Source: Bacteroides caecimuris
GTDB taxonomy: Bacteria; Bacteroidota; Bacteroidia; Bacteroidales; Bacteroidaceae
Assembly: GCF_001688725.2 (NCBI RefSeq)
Contig: NZ_CP015401.2
Span: forward strand, 434,001 to 498,000
DNA length: 64,000 bases
Direction of reading: 5' to 3'
In this document: positions 53,148 to 62,731 of the stretch, piece after piece
How the letters are laid out: each line of letters starts with the position of its first letter
How positions within the stretch are numbered: position 1 is the first letter of the stretch
Made by a program: the position numbers and the translations under genes
Notes under the pieces: generated by a model
What the model was told of the DNA's origin: nothing
Database searches by the model: none
The model's input: only the letters and a program-made list of their open reading frames with translations

Positions 53148-54767
53148 ATGAATTACAAACGGATAATAAGCTTGCTGGAGGAACAATTACGTTTTTCCAA
53201 AGAACAGAACAGGCAACTGGTTGAACAAAACAACCAGCTGCTTGCTCAGAACAAGCGTATGTCCGAACAGTTGTCTGCCCAGTCGGACAATGCCTTCCTT
53301 CTTACCCATCAGGTTGAAACTCTTACAGAAGCACTACAATCGCTTGAAAAAGCCTTTGCTGCAAAGGAATCGTCTATGCAGAAAATGCAGAAGACCAACC
53401 GGGCATTAAGCAAACTGGTAACTAAAAAATCAGAGAAAATAATCCCTGTTCCATCCGCTGACGAACCGGTAGGGAACCGAAAGAAAGAAGCCCCCTCTCC
53501 AAAGGAACGCGGCAACAACAATGCCCGGCGTAAGGAATACTTTGGCCTGGAGATACAAGAACATGATATCTATCCGTCCTGTCCCGGCTTCCAGCCCGAA
53601 TTCGGGGAGTTTTTGAAGATAGTGGATTCCATCCGCTACGAATATATCCCTCCCCGTTTCATCAAACATATTAACCACCGGTATTATTACCGGTATTTGG
53701 GAAATATTATAGCCGGAAGTCTGCCTGCCACGCCGTTGCTGAACTCCAATTATGATGCCTCTTTCATTGCCGGTATCCTGCAATTACGTTATATCTATTC
53801 CATGCCCGTGGAAAGAATTATCAAACTCTTTGCCGAAAACGGTTTCGAAATGAACAAGTCTACCGCACACGGGCTGATCCGGAAAGCGGCACAGATGTTG
53901 GATGTCCTGCAGGAAGTTCTGCGCGATGCCGTCCACGAGGATGATTATCTGCATATGGATGAGACTTATCATACCATATTGGAAAAAGGAGCCCAGTCAA
54001 AGACCGGAAAGAATTCCTGCAAAGGATATATTTGGGCGGCTATGGCAAGCCATTTGAGACTGGTGCACTTCTTTTACGAAAACGGTTCACGGGCCAAGAA
54101 AGTACTCACCCGGTATCTTAAACCAGATTACCGGGGAGCTGTACAGTGTGACGGGTTGGGGGATTACAAAATATTGGAGACCGAAGAATACCCCAATGCG
54201 ATCCGTCTGGCGTGTTTCCAACATTGCAAACGAAAGTTTCTGGATATAAAACAGAATAAGGACGCACAAAAAATTATAGAAATTATCAATAGGTTATATA
54301 GGAAAGAACATGAAATGCCACCTGAATATCCACCTGAACAAGCCTTGGAATACAGAAAGAAGCATGCGATCCCTATATTAAGCGAATTAAAAGATGAACT
54401 GTTGCAAATACAGGCGAAAAAGACAACCTTGCCAAAAAGTAATTTGAGCAAGGCGGTCAATTATACCCTGAATGAATATCCCGCATTGTGCAATTATGTG
54501 CTCAAACCCGAGTATGAACTGGATAACAACGAGATAGAAAGGTTAAACAGGTATATCAGTTTAAGTAGAAAGAACTCGCTATTCTGCGGAAGTCATCAAG
54601 GAGCAAAGAGAGCAGCGCTGATATATTCATTAGCGTGCTCATGCAGACTTAATGGGATAAACTCATTCGATTACTTCAAAGACATACTGAACAAATTTAT
54701 TGAGATTAAACCAAACACTGACAAAAAGGTGATAAGGGAACTGTTACCGGATAAATGGAAGAAGTAA
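53148..54767 (+). CDS. IS66 family transposase (TnpC)
   Basis: 539 residues. A coiled-coil N-terminus (SLLEEQLRFSKEQNRQLVEQ) leads to a zinc-binding-like segment and the DDE catalytic domain with LHMDETYHTILEKG, VQCDGLGDYKILE and NNEIERLNRYISLSRKNSLF, the C-terminal IS66 signature with the catalytic Glu. Length and motifs are complete. The stop codon reaches the right inverted repeat. Confidence 0.94.
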   Translation: MNYKRIISLLEEQLRFSKEQNRQLVEQNNQLLAQNKRMSEQLSAQSDNAFLLTHQVETLTEALQSLEKAFAAKESSMQKMQKTNRALSKLVTKKSEKIIPVPSADEPVGNRKKEAPSPKERGNNNARRKEYFGLEIQEHDIYPSCPGFQPEFGEFLKIVDSIRYEYIPPRFIKHINHRYYYRYLGNIIAGSLPATPLLNSNYDASFIAGILQLRYIYSMPVERIIKLFAENGFEMNKSTAHGLIRKAAQMLDVLQEVLRDAVHEDDYLHMDETYHTILEKGAQSKTGKNSCKGYIWAAMASHLRLVHFFYENGSRAKKVLTRYLKPDYRGAVQCDGLGDYKILETEEYPNAIRLACFQHCKRKFLDIKQNKDAQKIIEIINRLYRKEHEMPPEYPPEQALEYRKKHAIPILSELKDELLQIQAKKTTLPKSNLSKAVNYTLNEYPALCNYVLKPEYELDNNEIERLNRYISLSRKNSLFCGSHQGAKRAALIYSLACSCRLNGINSFDYFKDILNKFIEIKPNTDKKVIRELLPDKWKK

Positions 54768-56033
54768 CGACATCGCGGAGACGCTTACTCTTTGACCGCT
54801 TGGTAGAGAAGTATTCCGGGAATAAGAAAATCAGAACATTCACCTGTTGGAATCAGATGCAGTGCATGATTTTCGGACAACTGACCGCCCGAGACAGTAT
54901 GCGTGACCTTATGCTCAGCCTCGAGGCACACAAGAACAAGTATTATCACTTGGGATTCGGTGCAATAGTTAGCCGTACCAATCTGGGGAAAGCAAACCGG
55001 AATAGAGATTATCGTATCTACGAAGAATTTGCTTATACCCTGATTGCGGAAGCCCGTAATAGCTACAACAAAAATGACTTTGAGGTGAAAGTTGACGGTA
55101 ATGTTTATGCCTTTGATTCCTCCACCATAGACCTTTGTCTGAATGTTTTTGGTGGGCAGAATTTAGGAAATACAAAGGAGGCATCAAACTTCATACCTTG
55201 TATGATGTAAAAACTTCCATACCGACAGTCGTACTGGTAACCAATGCTAAAGTACATGACGTAAACATGCTGGATGAGTTGAGTTATGAAAAGGGAAGTT
55301 TCTATATCATGGATAAAGGATATGTTGACTTCACCCGTTTGCATAAGCTTCACACCTGTGGTGCTTACTTCGTTACACGTGCAAAGGATAATATGAGATT
55401 CCGTAGAATGTATTCCCGTGAAGTCGATAAAACAACCGGAATAAAATGTGACCAGATTGGAATGCTTGAAACGTATAAATCGCTCAAAGCATATTCAGAC
55501 AAACTCAGGCGGGTTAAATACTACGATGAAGAACTGGACAGAGAATTTGTGTTCATCACCAACAACATGGAACTCTCAGCAGAGGAAATTGCTTTGCTAT
55601 ATAAGAACCGTTGGCAGGTGGAACTATTTTTCAAATGGATAAAGCAACACCTGAAAGTAAAATCTTTTTGGGGCACCACGATGAATGCAGTCAAGACACA
55701 AGTGTACTGTGCCATCATAACATACTGTCTGGTTGCCATTGTCGCTTACAAATTGAAAGTCAACCGTCCAATCTACGAAATTCTACAAATTTTGAGCTTT
55801 TCTCTACTGGATAAAACACCTGTAAGAGAGATACTTACCTATTGTGATTACAAAAATGTCAAAGAACTAAATTATAAACAATTGAAAATCAGCTGGGACT
55901 AAGTGCCCAGCAGTGACTTTATTCCTATATTTGATACAGTCCGAAGTTATTTATTTGACTGTAAACAGATTAAAAAGAATCCGCGTGAGGTGTGGGCAAC
56001 GGATAAGAAATTAGTAAGCCTCTGTGGAACACC

Positions 56034-56210
56034 ATGTTTATCACGCTTTCAAATAACTCTTTTACTGGACCTACAAAATTATATAGAAAAATCGATTTTT
56101 TCTACACCGGCACAATAAAAACCGAGGCCAACCCTGAAACTCTGCTTCATACTTCGTTTAATTGTTACGAATGTCCTATATTTAAGGAGTGTAACCACGC
56201 AATGATATAA
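56034..56210 (+). other. Unresolved 58-codon ORF between IS remnants
   Basis: Reads MFITLSNNSFTGPTKLYRK... and ends NCYECPIFKECNHAMI, with three clustered Cys. It may be the tail of a lost gene. I cannot assign it. The other frame of 55903-56118 is open too but is equally unrecognised. Confidence 0.25.
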
Positions 56211-56212
56211 GC

Positions 56213-56521
56213 AACAATAAAGTCAAAAGCAACAGGACGACGCATGGGAACCGATTCCTGCGTCAGATATTGATTGAAATATCCTGGGTCGCATCAAGAA
56301 CCCGAAACTGCTTTTTCTCAAACTTCAGCTACGTGCAATGCACCCAACGCCATAAGAACAAGATGAAGATACAAGTAGCCATTGCCCGAAAGTTATTGGT
56401 TGCGGTATGGCACATGCTGACAAAAGACGAGGATTTTATAGATGTTTACCTCAAGCGGCTTGAAAAGCAGGCGGAATGGCAAAATGATCTTCAAGCATTA
56501 GAATCGTTATTGGTCGGATAG
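56213..56521 (+). pseudogene. IS110-family transposase, C-terminal remnant
   Basis: The open frame gives HGNRFLRQILIEISWVA, then KNKMKIQVAIARKLLVAVWHMLTKDEDF, which is the characteristic C-terminal (Transposase_20) end of IS110/IS116/IS902 transposases. The N-terminal RuvC-like DEDD domain is absent. No start codon context is preserved. It shows that several IS families have visited this spot. The rest, 56522-56884, holds no gene or structure that I can support. Confidence 0.65.
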
Positions 56522-56883
56522 ACCTTTCCGATATACCTCTATCGACAACATAATTACCTTTGTGCTGCCACATGAGCGCGTTTACAAAATTATTGTATCC
56601 ATAGAGGGATTGGACACCGGCGTAGTCCTTTTAGGCTGAAGAGGAAAGTAACAAACTTTACTAGTTCAGACGACAAAATACTTGTCGTCTTAGGCGTTTT
56701 GTGGGAAAATTTACGGACTATAAGTATAATTAATTAGATACAAGTAAGTTACATGCGAATATAAGAGCGGGGGATTTTTCTTTTTAGAGGAAAGGTAGGA
56801 AAAAGTTATGATAATTGAGTTTATATCACGAATATTTTTGGCAGGAGACCGGTTGGTTGTAGATAGCGCGCGGGATTAGAAAC

Positions 56884-56923
56884 AAAAAAACGTGCCTTAA
56901 AGTGCGGATGACTTTAAGGCACG
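56884..56923 (-). terminator. Terminator of alaS
   Basis: CGTGCCTTAAAGT (56891-56903) and its perfect complement (56911-56923) form a 13 bp stem with a 7 nt loop; on the minus strand TTTTTTTG follows. Confidence 0.88.
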
Positions 56924-56954
56924 GTTCTTGTATGGGATGTATGTTACTGCTTTC

Positions 56955-59573
56955 TTAGATACCTGCCAGTTCCAGTACTTTTTCAACTGCCGCCGATAGT
57001 CCGTCAGTATTTTTACCTCCTGCAGTAGCGAAGTGAGGTTGTCCACCGCCGCCACCTTGAATCAGCTTGGCAGCCTCTTTCACCAAGTTACCAGCTTTCA
57101 GGCCACCTGCAACCAAATTATCGCTAAGCATAACTGTCAGCATCGGTTTGCCGTTGTCTGTACTTCCGGCTACGAAGAATAAGTTTTCTGTGATTTCCCC
57201 CCGAAGTTGGAAAGCGATATTCTTCACTACTTCTGCCGGTAGCGGAGCACAGAATTTGATTACTTTGATACCGCGGATCTCTTGTACATTTTTCAGTAGT
57301 CTTTCCTTCAAAGCTGCTTCTTTCTCTTTCATGAAGTCTTCTACCTGCTTTTTCAACCCGGCATTTTCATCCAGATATTTATGGATGGCAATTCTTAAGT
57401 CAGGTGCATTATTGAAGAGAGCCTTCAAGTCGCTAAGTGTATCTTGTATCGTATCCAGCATTTCTTCCACGCGTGCTCCGGTATAAGCTTCAATACGGCG
57501 AACGCCGGCAGCAACAGAACTTTCGGAGATGATTTTCACCATACCGATATTTCCGGTTGCAGCTACGTGTGTACCACCGCAGAACTCGATAGAAGTACCG
57601 AACTGGATCACACGAACTCTGTCGCCATACTTTTCACCAAAGAGGGCGATAGCTCCCAATTCCTTAGCTTCCTCGATAGGAATATTGCGATATTCTTTCA
57701 ATGGGATATTAGCGCGGATTCTTGCATTGACGATATGTTCTACTTTACGGATTTCTTCATCGGTCACTTTCTGGAAGTGAGAGAAGTCGAAACGCAATGA
57801 ATCCGGTGTAACCAATGAACCTTTCTGTTCGATATGTTCTCCCAACACTTCACGCAAAGCAGCATCCAGCAAGTGGGTCGCTGAGTGATTAGCTGCGCAG
57901 GCGGCACGTTTGTCGGTATCCACACATGCCATCATCGGAGCTTCCGGATGTTCGGGCAGCTTTTTGGTAATATGTATCGGAAGATTATTCTCTTTCTTTG
58001 TATCGACCACTTCAATCGTCTCGAACTCGCTCACCAATACACCTGTATCACCTACCTGACCACCACTTTCTGCATAGAACGGAGTATAGTCGAGTACAAT
58101 CTGATACAATGTCTGGTTCTTTTGTCTGATCTGACGGTAACGAAGGATAGAAGCCTCGTATTCAGTGTAATCGTAACCAACAAATTCAGTAGTCCCTTCT
58201 TTCAGTACAATCCAGTCACCTGTTTCGATGGCGGCGGCGTTGCGGGCACGCTGTTTCTGCTGCTGCATTTCTCCGTCGAACTCTTCGATGTTGACGGTCA
58301 TTCCGTTTTCACGGAGAATCAGTTCGGTCAGGTCAAGCGGGAAGCCGAATGTATCATATAAGGTAAAGGCATCTTTACCGCTGATTTCAGTTTTTCTATT
58401 GGCTTTGGTATCTTCCATTGTCTTGTCCAATAGACGGATACCAGTTTCCAAAGTGCGGAGGAATGATTCTTCTTCTTCCTTGATTACTTTTTCAATCAGT
58501 GCCTTTTGTGCAATCAGTTCGGGATAAGCTTCTCCCATGTTGTCGATAAGCACGGGCAGCAGCTTGTACATAAATGCCTGTTTCTGTCCGAGGAAAGTAT
58601 ATCCGTAGCGAACGGCACGGCGAAGGATACGGCGGATTACGTAACCTGCTTTGGCGTTGGAAGGCAACTGGCCATCTGTGATTGAGAATGCAATGGTACG
58701 GATATGGTCGGCAATCACACGCATAGCGATATCTTGCTGCTTGTCTTTTCCGTATTCTGTACCCGACATCGCTGCAATAGCTTTCAGCATTGGCTGGAAT
58801 ACGTCTGTGTCGTAGTTGGATGTTTTGCCTTGCAATGCCATGCACAAGCGCTCGAATCCCATACCGGTATCAATAACCTTGGCAGGAAGCGGCTCAAGAC
58901 TGCCGTCTGCTTTGCGGTTGTATTGCATGAACACGAGGTTCCAGATTTCAATTACCTGCGGGTGATCGTGGTTGACGAGGTCGCGGCCGGAGATTTTGGC
59001 ACGTTCTTCAGCAGGACGGAGGTCGATATGGATTTCGGAACAAGGTCCGCAAGGTCCTGTATCACCCATTTCCCAGAAGTTGTCGTGTTTGTTGCCGTTG
59101 ATGATGTGATCTTTCGGCAGGAACTGTTCCCAATAAGAAGCAGCTTCGTCGTCACGGCCCAATCCTTCTTCAGGACTTCCTTCAAATACGGTTGCATAGA
59201 GATGTTCCGGATTCAGTTTCAAGACTTCTACCAGATATTCCCACGCCCAGCTGATGGCTTCTTTCTTGAAGTAATCGCCGAACGACCAGTTACCAAGCAT
59301 TTCGAACATGGTGTGGTGGTACGTATCGTGTCCTACTTCTTCCAGGTCATTATGCTTTCCGCTTACGCGCAAACATTTCTGAGAGTCGGCGACTCTTTGG
59401 TATTTCGCCGGATGGTTGCCCAAAATAATATCTTTAAACTGGTTCATACCCGCGTTGGTAAACATCAGGGTAGGGTCGTCTTTTATCACCATGGGAGCCG
59501 ACGGAACGATGTGGTGTCCTTTCGACTCAAAGAAATTCTTGAATGAATTTCTGATCTCTTTTGCAGTCAACAT
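56955..59573 (-). CDS. alaS: Alanyl-tRNA synthetase
   Basis: 872 residues from the ATG at 59573 ([29 protein letters not shown]). The class II catalytic domain ([30 protein letters not shown]), the editing domain with [12 protein letters not shown] and [14 protein letters not shown] (zinc ligands), and the C-terminal [15 protein letters not shown] domain are all present. The frame extends 26 codons upstream, but the alaS promoter lies inside that stretch, so the inner ATG is the start. It charges tRNA-Ala and edits mischarged Ser and Gly. Confidence 0.96.
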   Translation of the reverse strand: MLTAKEIRNSFKNFFESKGHHIVPSAPMVIKDDPTLMFTNAGMNQFKDIILGNHPAKYQRVADSQKCLRVSGKHNDLEEVGHDTYHHTMFEMLGNWSFGDYFKKEAISWAWEYLVEVLKLNPEHLYATVFEGSPEEGLGRDDEAASYWEQFLPKDHIINGNKHDNFWEMGDTGPCGPCSEIHIDLRPAEERAKISGRDLVNHDHPQVIEIWNLVFMQYNRKADGSLEPLPAKVIDTGMGFERLCMALQGKTSNYDTDVFQPMLKAIAAMSGTEYGKDKQQDIAMRVIADHIRTIAFSITDGQLPSNAKAGYVIRRILRRAVRYGYTFLGQKQAFMYKLLPVLIDNMGEAYPELIAQKALIEKVIKEEEESFLRTLETGIRLLDKTMEDTKANRKTEISGKDAFTLYDTFGFPLDLTELILRENGMTVNIEEFDGEMQQQKQRARNAAAIETGDWIVLKEGTTEFVGYDYTEYEASILRYRQIRQKNQTLYQIVLDYTPFYAESGGQVGDTGVLVSEFETIEVVDTKKENNLPIHITKKLPEHPEAPMMACVDTDKRAACAANHSATHLLDAALREVLGEHIEQKGSLVTPDSLRFDFSHFQKVTDEEIRKVEHIVNARIRANIPLKEYRNIPIEEAKELGAIALFGEKYGDRVRVIQFGTSIEFCGGTHVAATGNIGMVKIISESSVAAGVRRIEAYTGARVEEMLDTIQDTLSDLKALFNNAPDLRIAIHKYLDENAGLKKQVEDFMKEKEAALKERLLKNVQEIRGIKVIKFCAPLPAEVVKNIAFQLRGEITENLFFVAGSTDNGKPMLTVMLSDNLVAGGLKAGNLVKEAAKLIQGGGGGQPHFATAGGKNTDGLSAAVEKVLELAGI

Positions 59574-59621
59574 ATCTTCTATATATCTATCGTTGAGGTT
59601 AATATTCTCAAAAAAACTGTG

Positions 59622-59652
59622 CAAAGATAGCTTGTTTTTGCGATATGGCAAA
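59622..59652 (-). promoter_or_regulatory. Promoter of alaS
   Basis: Minus strand TTTG (59649-59652), 19 bp spacer, TATCTTTG (59622-59629): exact consensus. It places transcription near 59616 and fixes the alaS start at 59573. Confidence 0.8.
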
Positions 59653-59780
59653 AGTTTGTTTCAATATATTGTGCGAGGGGGCAATACGGATGTGTCTTCT
59701 AAAGTATCTCATTAATAACCAAATGTAATAACCGGTTTTAATGATACTTACCGATAACAAAGAGGAGCGAATGGCTATTT

Positions 59781-60088
59781 TTACTTCTCATTCGTTAATA
59801 ATCCACTTCTGGTTCATTAATAGAAAACTTCTTTTCCATTAATAGTAAACTTCTTATTATCAGTATGTAAACTTGTTTTTTATTAATTGTAATCTATAAT
59901 TGCAAGCTTTGATTATAAAAACAAAGGCTTTGATTCTATAAACGCAACTTGCAATTATACAATCAAAGCTTTCGTTTATAGTTTGCATCGAGTGAAAAGA
60001 AAGTTTCCTCCCTATCGGAAGGAAGTTTACACTTAATGGGCAGTAAGTTTTTCATTAATAGCCAGGAACGCAACTGTTAATACTTCTT
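59781..60088. repeat. Intergenic 22-bp phased repeat array C
   Basis: The longest and clearest of the three related arrays, about 14 units. AAACTT or a near match begins at 59781, 59803, 59825, 59847 and 59869; AAGTTT begins at 60001, 60023 and 60045, still in exact 22 bp phase (132 bp = 6 x 22). ATTAATAG recurs between the cores. The centre (59890-59985) holds AAGCTTTGATTATA-type palindromic segments as in array A. Confidence 0.78.
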
Positions 60089-60231
60089 CTGACAGCTACA
60101 GATGGACGCGATGAGAAGAGCTTGTTTAAAAAGGATTGAAATAAAAACTTAAGGAAGTAACCGTCTCTACAAATGCTCTATTTGAAGTGACCAAACTTAT
60201 AATTAAAAAAAATGTGTCAGGCAGATGGGAC

Positions 60232-60272
60232 GGAAACCGAGAGGCGATATCTGATGTTGGCACTCGGTTTCC
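60232..60272 (+). terminator. Hairpin split from its tail by ISAs1 insertion
   Basis: GGAAACCGAG (60232-60241) pairs with CTCGGTTTCC (60263-60272). The ISAs1 target duplication GGTTTCCTAA overlaps the right arm. The original tail TAATCAGTTT is now beyond the IS at 61604. It may once have ended the leftward OMP transcript or another gene. Confidence 0.45.
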
Positions 60273-60275
60273 TAA

Positions 60276-61596
60276 CAGGGCAAACGCATTATATTTTTAT
60301 CTTATTTAATAGTTTGAACAAATATTCATCATTCCATCCTGCGTTTTTTCTTTTGGCTGCTACACTGCCCTTTGTTTCATCTTGTTTGATGATATAAAGG
60401 GCTATCTTATTAATTAAAGAAAAATTTTGCGCAGCATTACCTACTTTCCTTCCTGCGTCTTCTCTAAACGATACGTCTAACTGCCAATGTAGCCTGTTTT
60501 CTATATCCCAATGCGATCTTATAGCCTCTGAAATTTCTTTCGGTTTTAGCCCTAGTGAAGTAATGTAATATCTTTTTTCTACGGAAAGTTTTTTAGTGGC
60601 TACCTCCAGTCTTTCGGTACTAATTCTTACGATGGACTTGACCCCCTCAAATTTATCTTTCAGCATTGATTCCATAATCTTTCCCGGGCTATAAACCAGA
60701 CATTCACGAGTCTCAATTCTCCCATGAGAAACCTCCTCTGTGACATATTTTCCATAGTGTGAACGGTATACCGGCCGATCAATATCAACACCATCCATCT
60801 CGTCTAGCCATCGTTCCACATCCATTAACCTGTTTTTTTGATTGGCCTTTAATGCCAGAATATAGTCTGCATTATTTTCTATTATTACTTCGGCAATATC
60901 TGTTTGGCATGCAATAGCATCAATTGTCACTATGCAATCCTGCAAATCCAGAGATTTTATAAGAGAAGGAATAGCGGTGATTTCATTGCTTTTATCATCT
61001 ACTTTTACCTGACCCATACTGATTCCATTGGAAACAGCCCAGGCACTAACCATATGAAGCTTGAATCCTTTTTTGCCAAAGGGATTGTCTTTGCTGCACT
61101 TACTTGCTCCACGAAGCATTTTACCGTCTATAGCAACAACCCCTTCATACTTACCACAAAGCTCAGATACCCAATCACGAAAGACCAATTCAAAATAACC
61201 GGGTTTGAGTAAACTGAAAAAACGATTGAAAGTGTCATGACTTGGGATCTTTACTAAATCAGGAAAACGACGTTTAAAGAAGTCAAACTTACAAATACCG
61301 AACCGTTCTATTTCATTCCAGCTTTCACTTCCACAGATTACAGCACACAAGGCTATATAAACGATGACTTCCAAAGAGTGTTCTTTTTTTCGGTCAATAC
61401 GAGGATCTTCAAGTTGTTTACAAAGACTAATTAAGCTCATTTTAGGGTTTATTTTTGTTTAAATTCAATACAACAAAAATACAAATAAATAATTAATATA
61501 CAAAATATTAATAGATTAATAATAAGACAAATAATAAAAATGAAATATAGATAATAGTTGACTAATTGATAGACAAAATATAATGCGTCTGCCCTG
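60276..61596 (-). mobile_element. ISAs1-family insertion sequence
   Basis: 1321 bp with ends CAGGGCAAACGCATTATAT (60276 on) and its near complement ending at 61596 (CAGGGCAGACGCATTATAT on the minus strand). Flanked by the 10 bp direct repeat GGTTTCCTAA at 60266-60275 and 61597-61606. Intact single-gene element. Confidence 0.92.
60289..61440 (-). CDS. ISAs1 family transposase
   Basis: 383 residues. The N-terminal DUF4338-like region (LCKQLEDPRIDRKKEHSLEVIVYIALCAVICGSESWNEI in part) and the DDE domain with VVAIDGKMLRGA, VTIDAIACQTDIAEVII, YILALKANQKN and HWDIENRLHWQLDVSFREDAGR are the standard ISAs1 (H-repeat-associated) features. All three acidic residues are present, so it may be active. The stop lies 13 bp inside the left IS end. 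Confidence 0.93.
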   Translation of the reverse strand: MSLISLCKQLEDPRIDRKKEHSLEVIVYIALCAVICGSESWNEIERFGICKFDFFKRRFPDLVKIPSHDTFNRFFSLLKPGYFELVFRDWVSELCGKYEGVVAIDGKMLRGASKCSKDNPFGKKGFKLHMVSAWAVSNGISMGQVKVDDKSNEITAIPSLIKSLDLQDCIVTIDAIACQTDIAEVIIENNADYILALKANQKNRLMDVERWLDEMDGVDIDRPVYRSHYGKYVTEEVSHGRIETRECLVYSPGKIMESMLKDKFEGVKSIVRISTERLEVATKKLSVEKRYYITSLGLKPKEISEAIRSHWDIENRLHWQLDVSFREDAGRKVGNAAQNFSLINKIALYIIKQDETKGSVAAKRKNAGWNDEYLFKLLNKIKI

Positions 61597-61629
61597 GGTT
61601 TCCTAATCAGTTTAATACTCATTTAATAC

Positions 61630-62334
61630 TCACCGATGGAAGAGATAATAGGACAATCCCAGCTCCAAGGACGGAACAAACAGGTGTATGTTTTCTTTCG
61701 GACGTACGGGCGACCGGTCGACATAGCTGTTTCCTTGATGGAGTCCTTTCAACCGGGCGTATATGCCATCTACGGAGAGTCTGAGGGCTATGTTCGAGTC
61801 GAAGATGTATTCGTAAGCCAGACCGATGTTGCAACCGATGCCGGAAACTCTCGTCCGATAGTCCGTTTGTGACGGCTCTGCTTGTGGCATCAGGGTTCCT
61901 TTGGCCTGGTGACGGACGTAGCCCACTCCGGCATTAATGTAGCCCACTCCTCTTTCGAAGGCCGTCTGCCGTTTGAGGAAGGAGACTTGGGGTGCTACGT
62001 AATGGAAGGATGATGCTTCGTCCATATTTTCATACTTTTGCTTCTTACCCCGATAATGATAGTAGTATGCTCCGTATCCGAAGGCGCTGCGGGGAGAGAA
62101 GGTCATCAGTTGCAGGGAAGAGGTAAATCCGGCTCTGTCTTCATCTTTGGGTACATCCCACGAGCTGATACCGCCTCCACACATATCCGGCATCCCGAAT
62201 CCTATTCCTGCATTGAATACATATACACGCTTGTATGATGGGACGTTGCTTTCCGAGTCTATGGTTTGTGCTGACAGCGTAGCGGTTGTCAGCAGGCAGC
62301 CCAATAGTAATATCAAATTTCTACTGAATTTCAT
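61630..62334 (-). CDS. Outer-membrane beta-barrel protein, small (OmpA/OmpW-like barrel)
   Basis: 234 residues with a signal peptide (MKFSRNLILLLGCLLTTATLSAQ). The mature protein has alternating amphipathic strands with aromatic ends (VYVFNAGIGFGMP, FGYGAYYYHYRG, GYINAGVGYVRHQ, IGLAYEYIFDSNIALRLSVDG) and ends in LSYYLFHR, as expected for an eight- to ten-strand barrel. No partner domain. Function unknown. The ISAs1 insertion 24 bp beyond its stop leaves the gene intact, but replaces its natural 3' flank. Confidence 0.8.
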   Translation of the reverse strand: MKFSRNLILLLGCLLTTATLSAQTIDSESNVPSYKRVYVFNAGIGFGMPDMCGGGISSWDVPKDEDRAGFTSSLQLMTFSPRSAFGYGAYYYHYRGKKQKYENMDEASSFHYVAPQVSFLKRQTAFERGVGYINAGVGYVRHQAKGTLMPQAEPSQTDYRTRVSGIGCNIGLAYEYIFDSNIALRLSVDGIYARLKGLHQGNSYVDRSPVRPKENIHLFVPSLELGLSYYLFHR

Positions 62335-62360
62335 AATAGTCTATATTTGTTTGGAAAATT

Positions 62361-62395
62361 TTTCCGCTTCCGCCCGCCCTGCGCGGAAGCGGAAA
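62361..62395 (-). terminator. GC-rich hairpin between the OMP gene and the 74-residue ORF
   Basis: 13 bp perfect arms TTTCCGCTTCCGC (62361-62373) and its complement (62383-62395). Leftward the tail reads AATTTTCC, so it most likely terminates the 74-residue ORF transcript. Confidence 0.7.
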
Positions 62396-62417
62396 GTTGT
62401 TTCATTGTAGTTTTTGA

Positions 62418-62642
62418 TTAATTAATTTCAATCCAATCCAATCTGTCTATGTATGTTTCTACAAATTGAAATTCGGTCCTACAAGTAAGAGCCACCTGTC
62501 TCATCAAATCATTCAATTGCTGGACAGTTGTACAATTTTGTAGTCTTGGTATGATTGCCAATAATTTCATTCTTTGTAGACTGCTCATTTCATATAAAAA
62601 AAATAATGGTAGCTCAAATAACAAATACTTCATTGCTTTCAT
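62418..62642 (-). CDS. Small protein of 74 residues, unknown
   Basis: Reads MKAMKYLLFELPLFFLYEMSSLQRMKLLAIIPRLQNC... and ends FVETYIDRLDWIEIN. The first 20 residues are hydrophobic, the remainder helical and charged. I do not recognise it. Support for a real gene comes from context: a near-consensus promoter about 60 bp upstream and a strong terminator 22 bp after the stop. The ORF is otherwise short enough to be chance. Confidence 0.5.
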   Translation of the reverse strand: MKAMKYLLFELPLFFLYEMSSLQRMKLLAIIPRLQNCTTVQQLNDLMRQVALTCRTEFQFVETYIDRLDWIEIN

Positions 62643-62700
62643 AGCTTTTAATTTTTTGTTGATTATAAACGGTTGTGCAACCTGCGTTAAGATCTCGGTA

Positions 62701-62731
62701 TAAATGTATATAAAAAAAATGAAAGAACAAA
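62701..62731 (-). promoter_or_regulatory. Promoter of the 74-residue ORF
   Basis: Minus strand TTTG (62728-62731), 19 bp spacer, TACATTTA (62701-62708), one base off the -7 consensus. Confidence 0.5.

Larger units (their letters stand above)
52220..54788 (+). mobile_element. IS66-family insertion sequence
   Basis: 2569 bp. Ends GTAAGCGTCTCCGCGATGCC at 52220 and the complement of GTAAGCGTCTCCGCGATGTC ending at 54788; 21 of 22 positions agree. Flanked by the 8 bp target duplication TCTTTGAC at 52212-52219 and 54789-54796, as is usual for IS66. It contains the three standard genes and appears intact. Confidence 0.93.
52157..55902 (+). pseudogene. IS4-family transposase (DUF4372 type), broken by IS66 and a frameshift
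   Basis: The 5' part begins at ATG 52157 (MNQGKYIFAQLTDFLPRRVFD) and is cut at 52219. It resumes after IS66 at 54797 (RLVEKYSGNKKIRTFTCWNQMQCMIFGQLTARDSMRDL in part). The reading frame is lost again near 55146-55152, where a T run appears one base short: the first frame goes to 55210, while the natural continuation WWAEFRKYKGGIKLHTLYDVKT runs in another frame to the stop at 55902. The DDE region (FDSSTIDL, KGGIKLH, NRWQVELFFKWIKQHLKVKSF) is otherwise well preserved, so inactivation seems recent. Confidence 0.85.
52031..55913. mobile_element. IS4-like element interrupted by IS66
   Basis: Imperfect terminal repeats CTAGTGGGCACTT (52031-52043) and AAGTGCCCAGCAG (55901-55913) bracket the broken transposase gene. 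Without the IS66 the element would be about 1.3 kb. Exact outer ends and target duplication are not clear to me. Confidence 0.7.

Noticed and set aside
58704..59546. 280-codon plus-strand ORF over alaS
   Set aside because: Antisense to conserved alaS codons, no promoter and no family pattern.
59781..60088. CRISPR array
   Set aside because: Units are diverged and contiguous with no repeat-spacer alternation, and no cas gene is in the window.
60212..60397. 61-codon ORF crossing the ISAs1 left end
   Set aside because: It depends on the IS junction and overlaps the hairpin; not a native gene.
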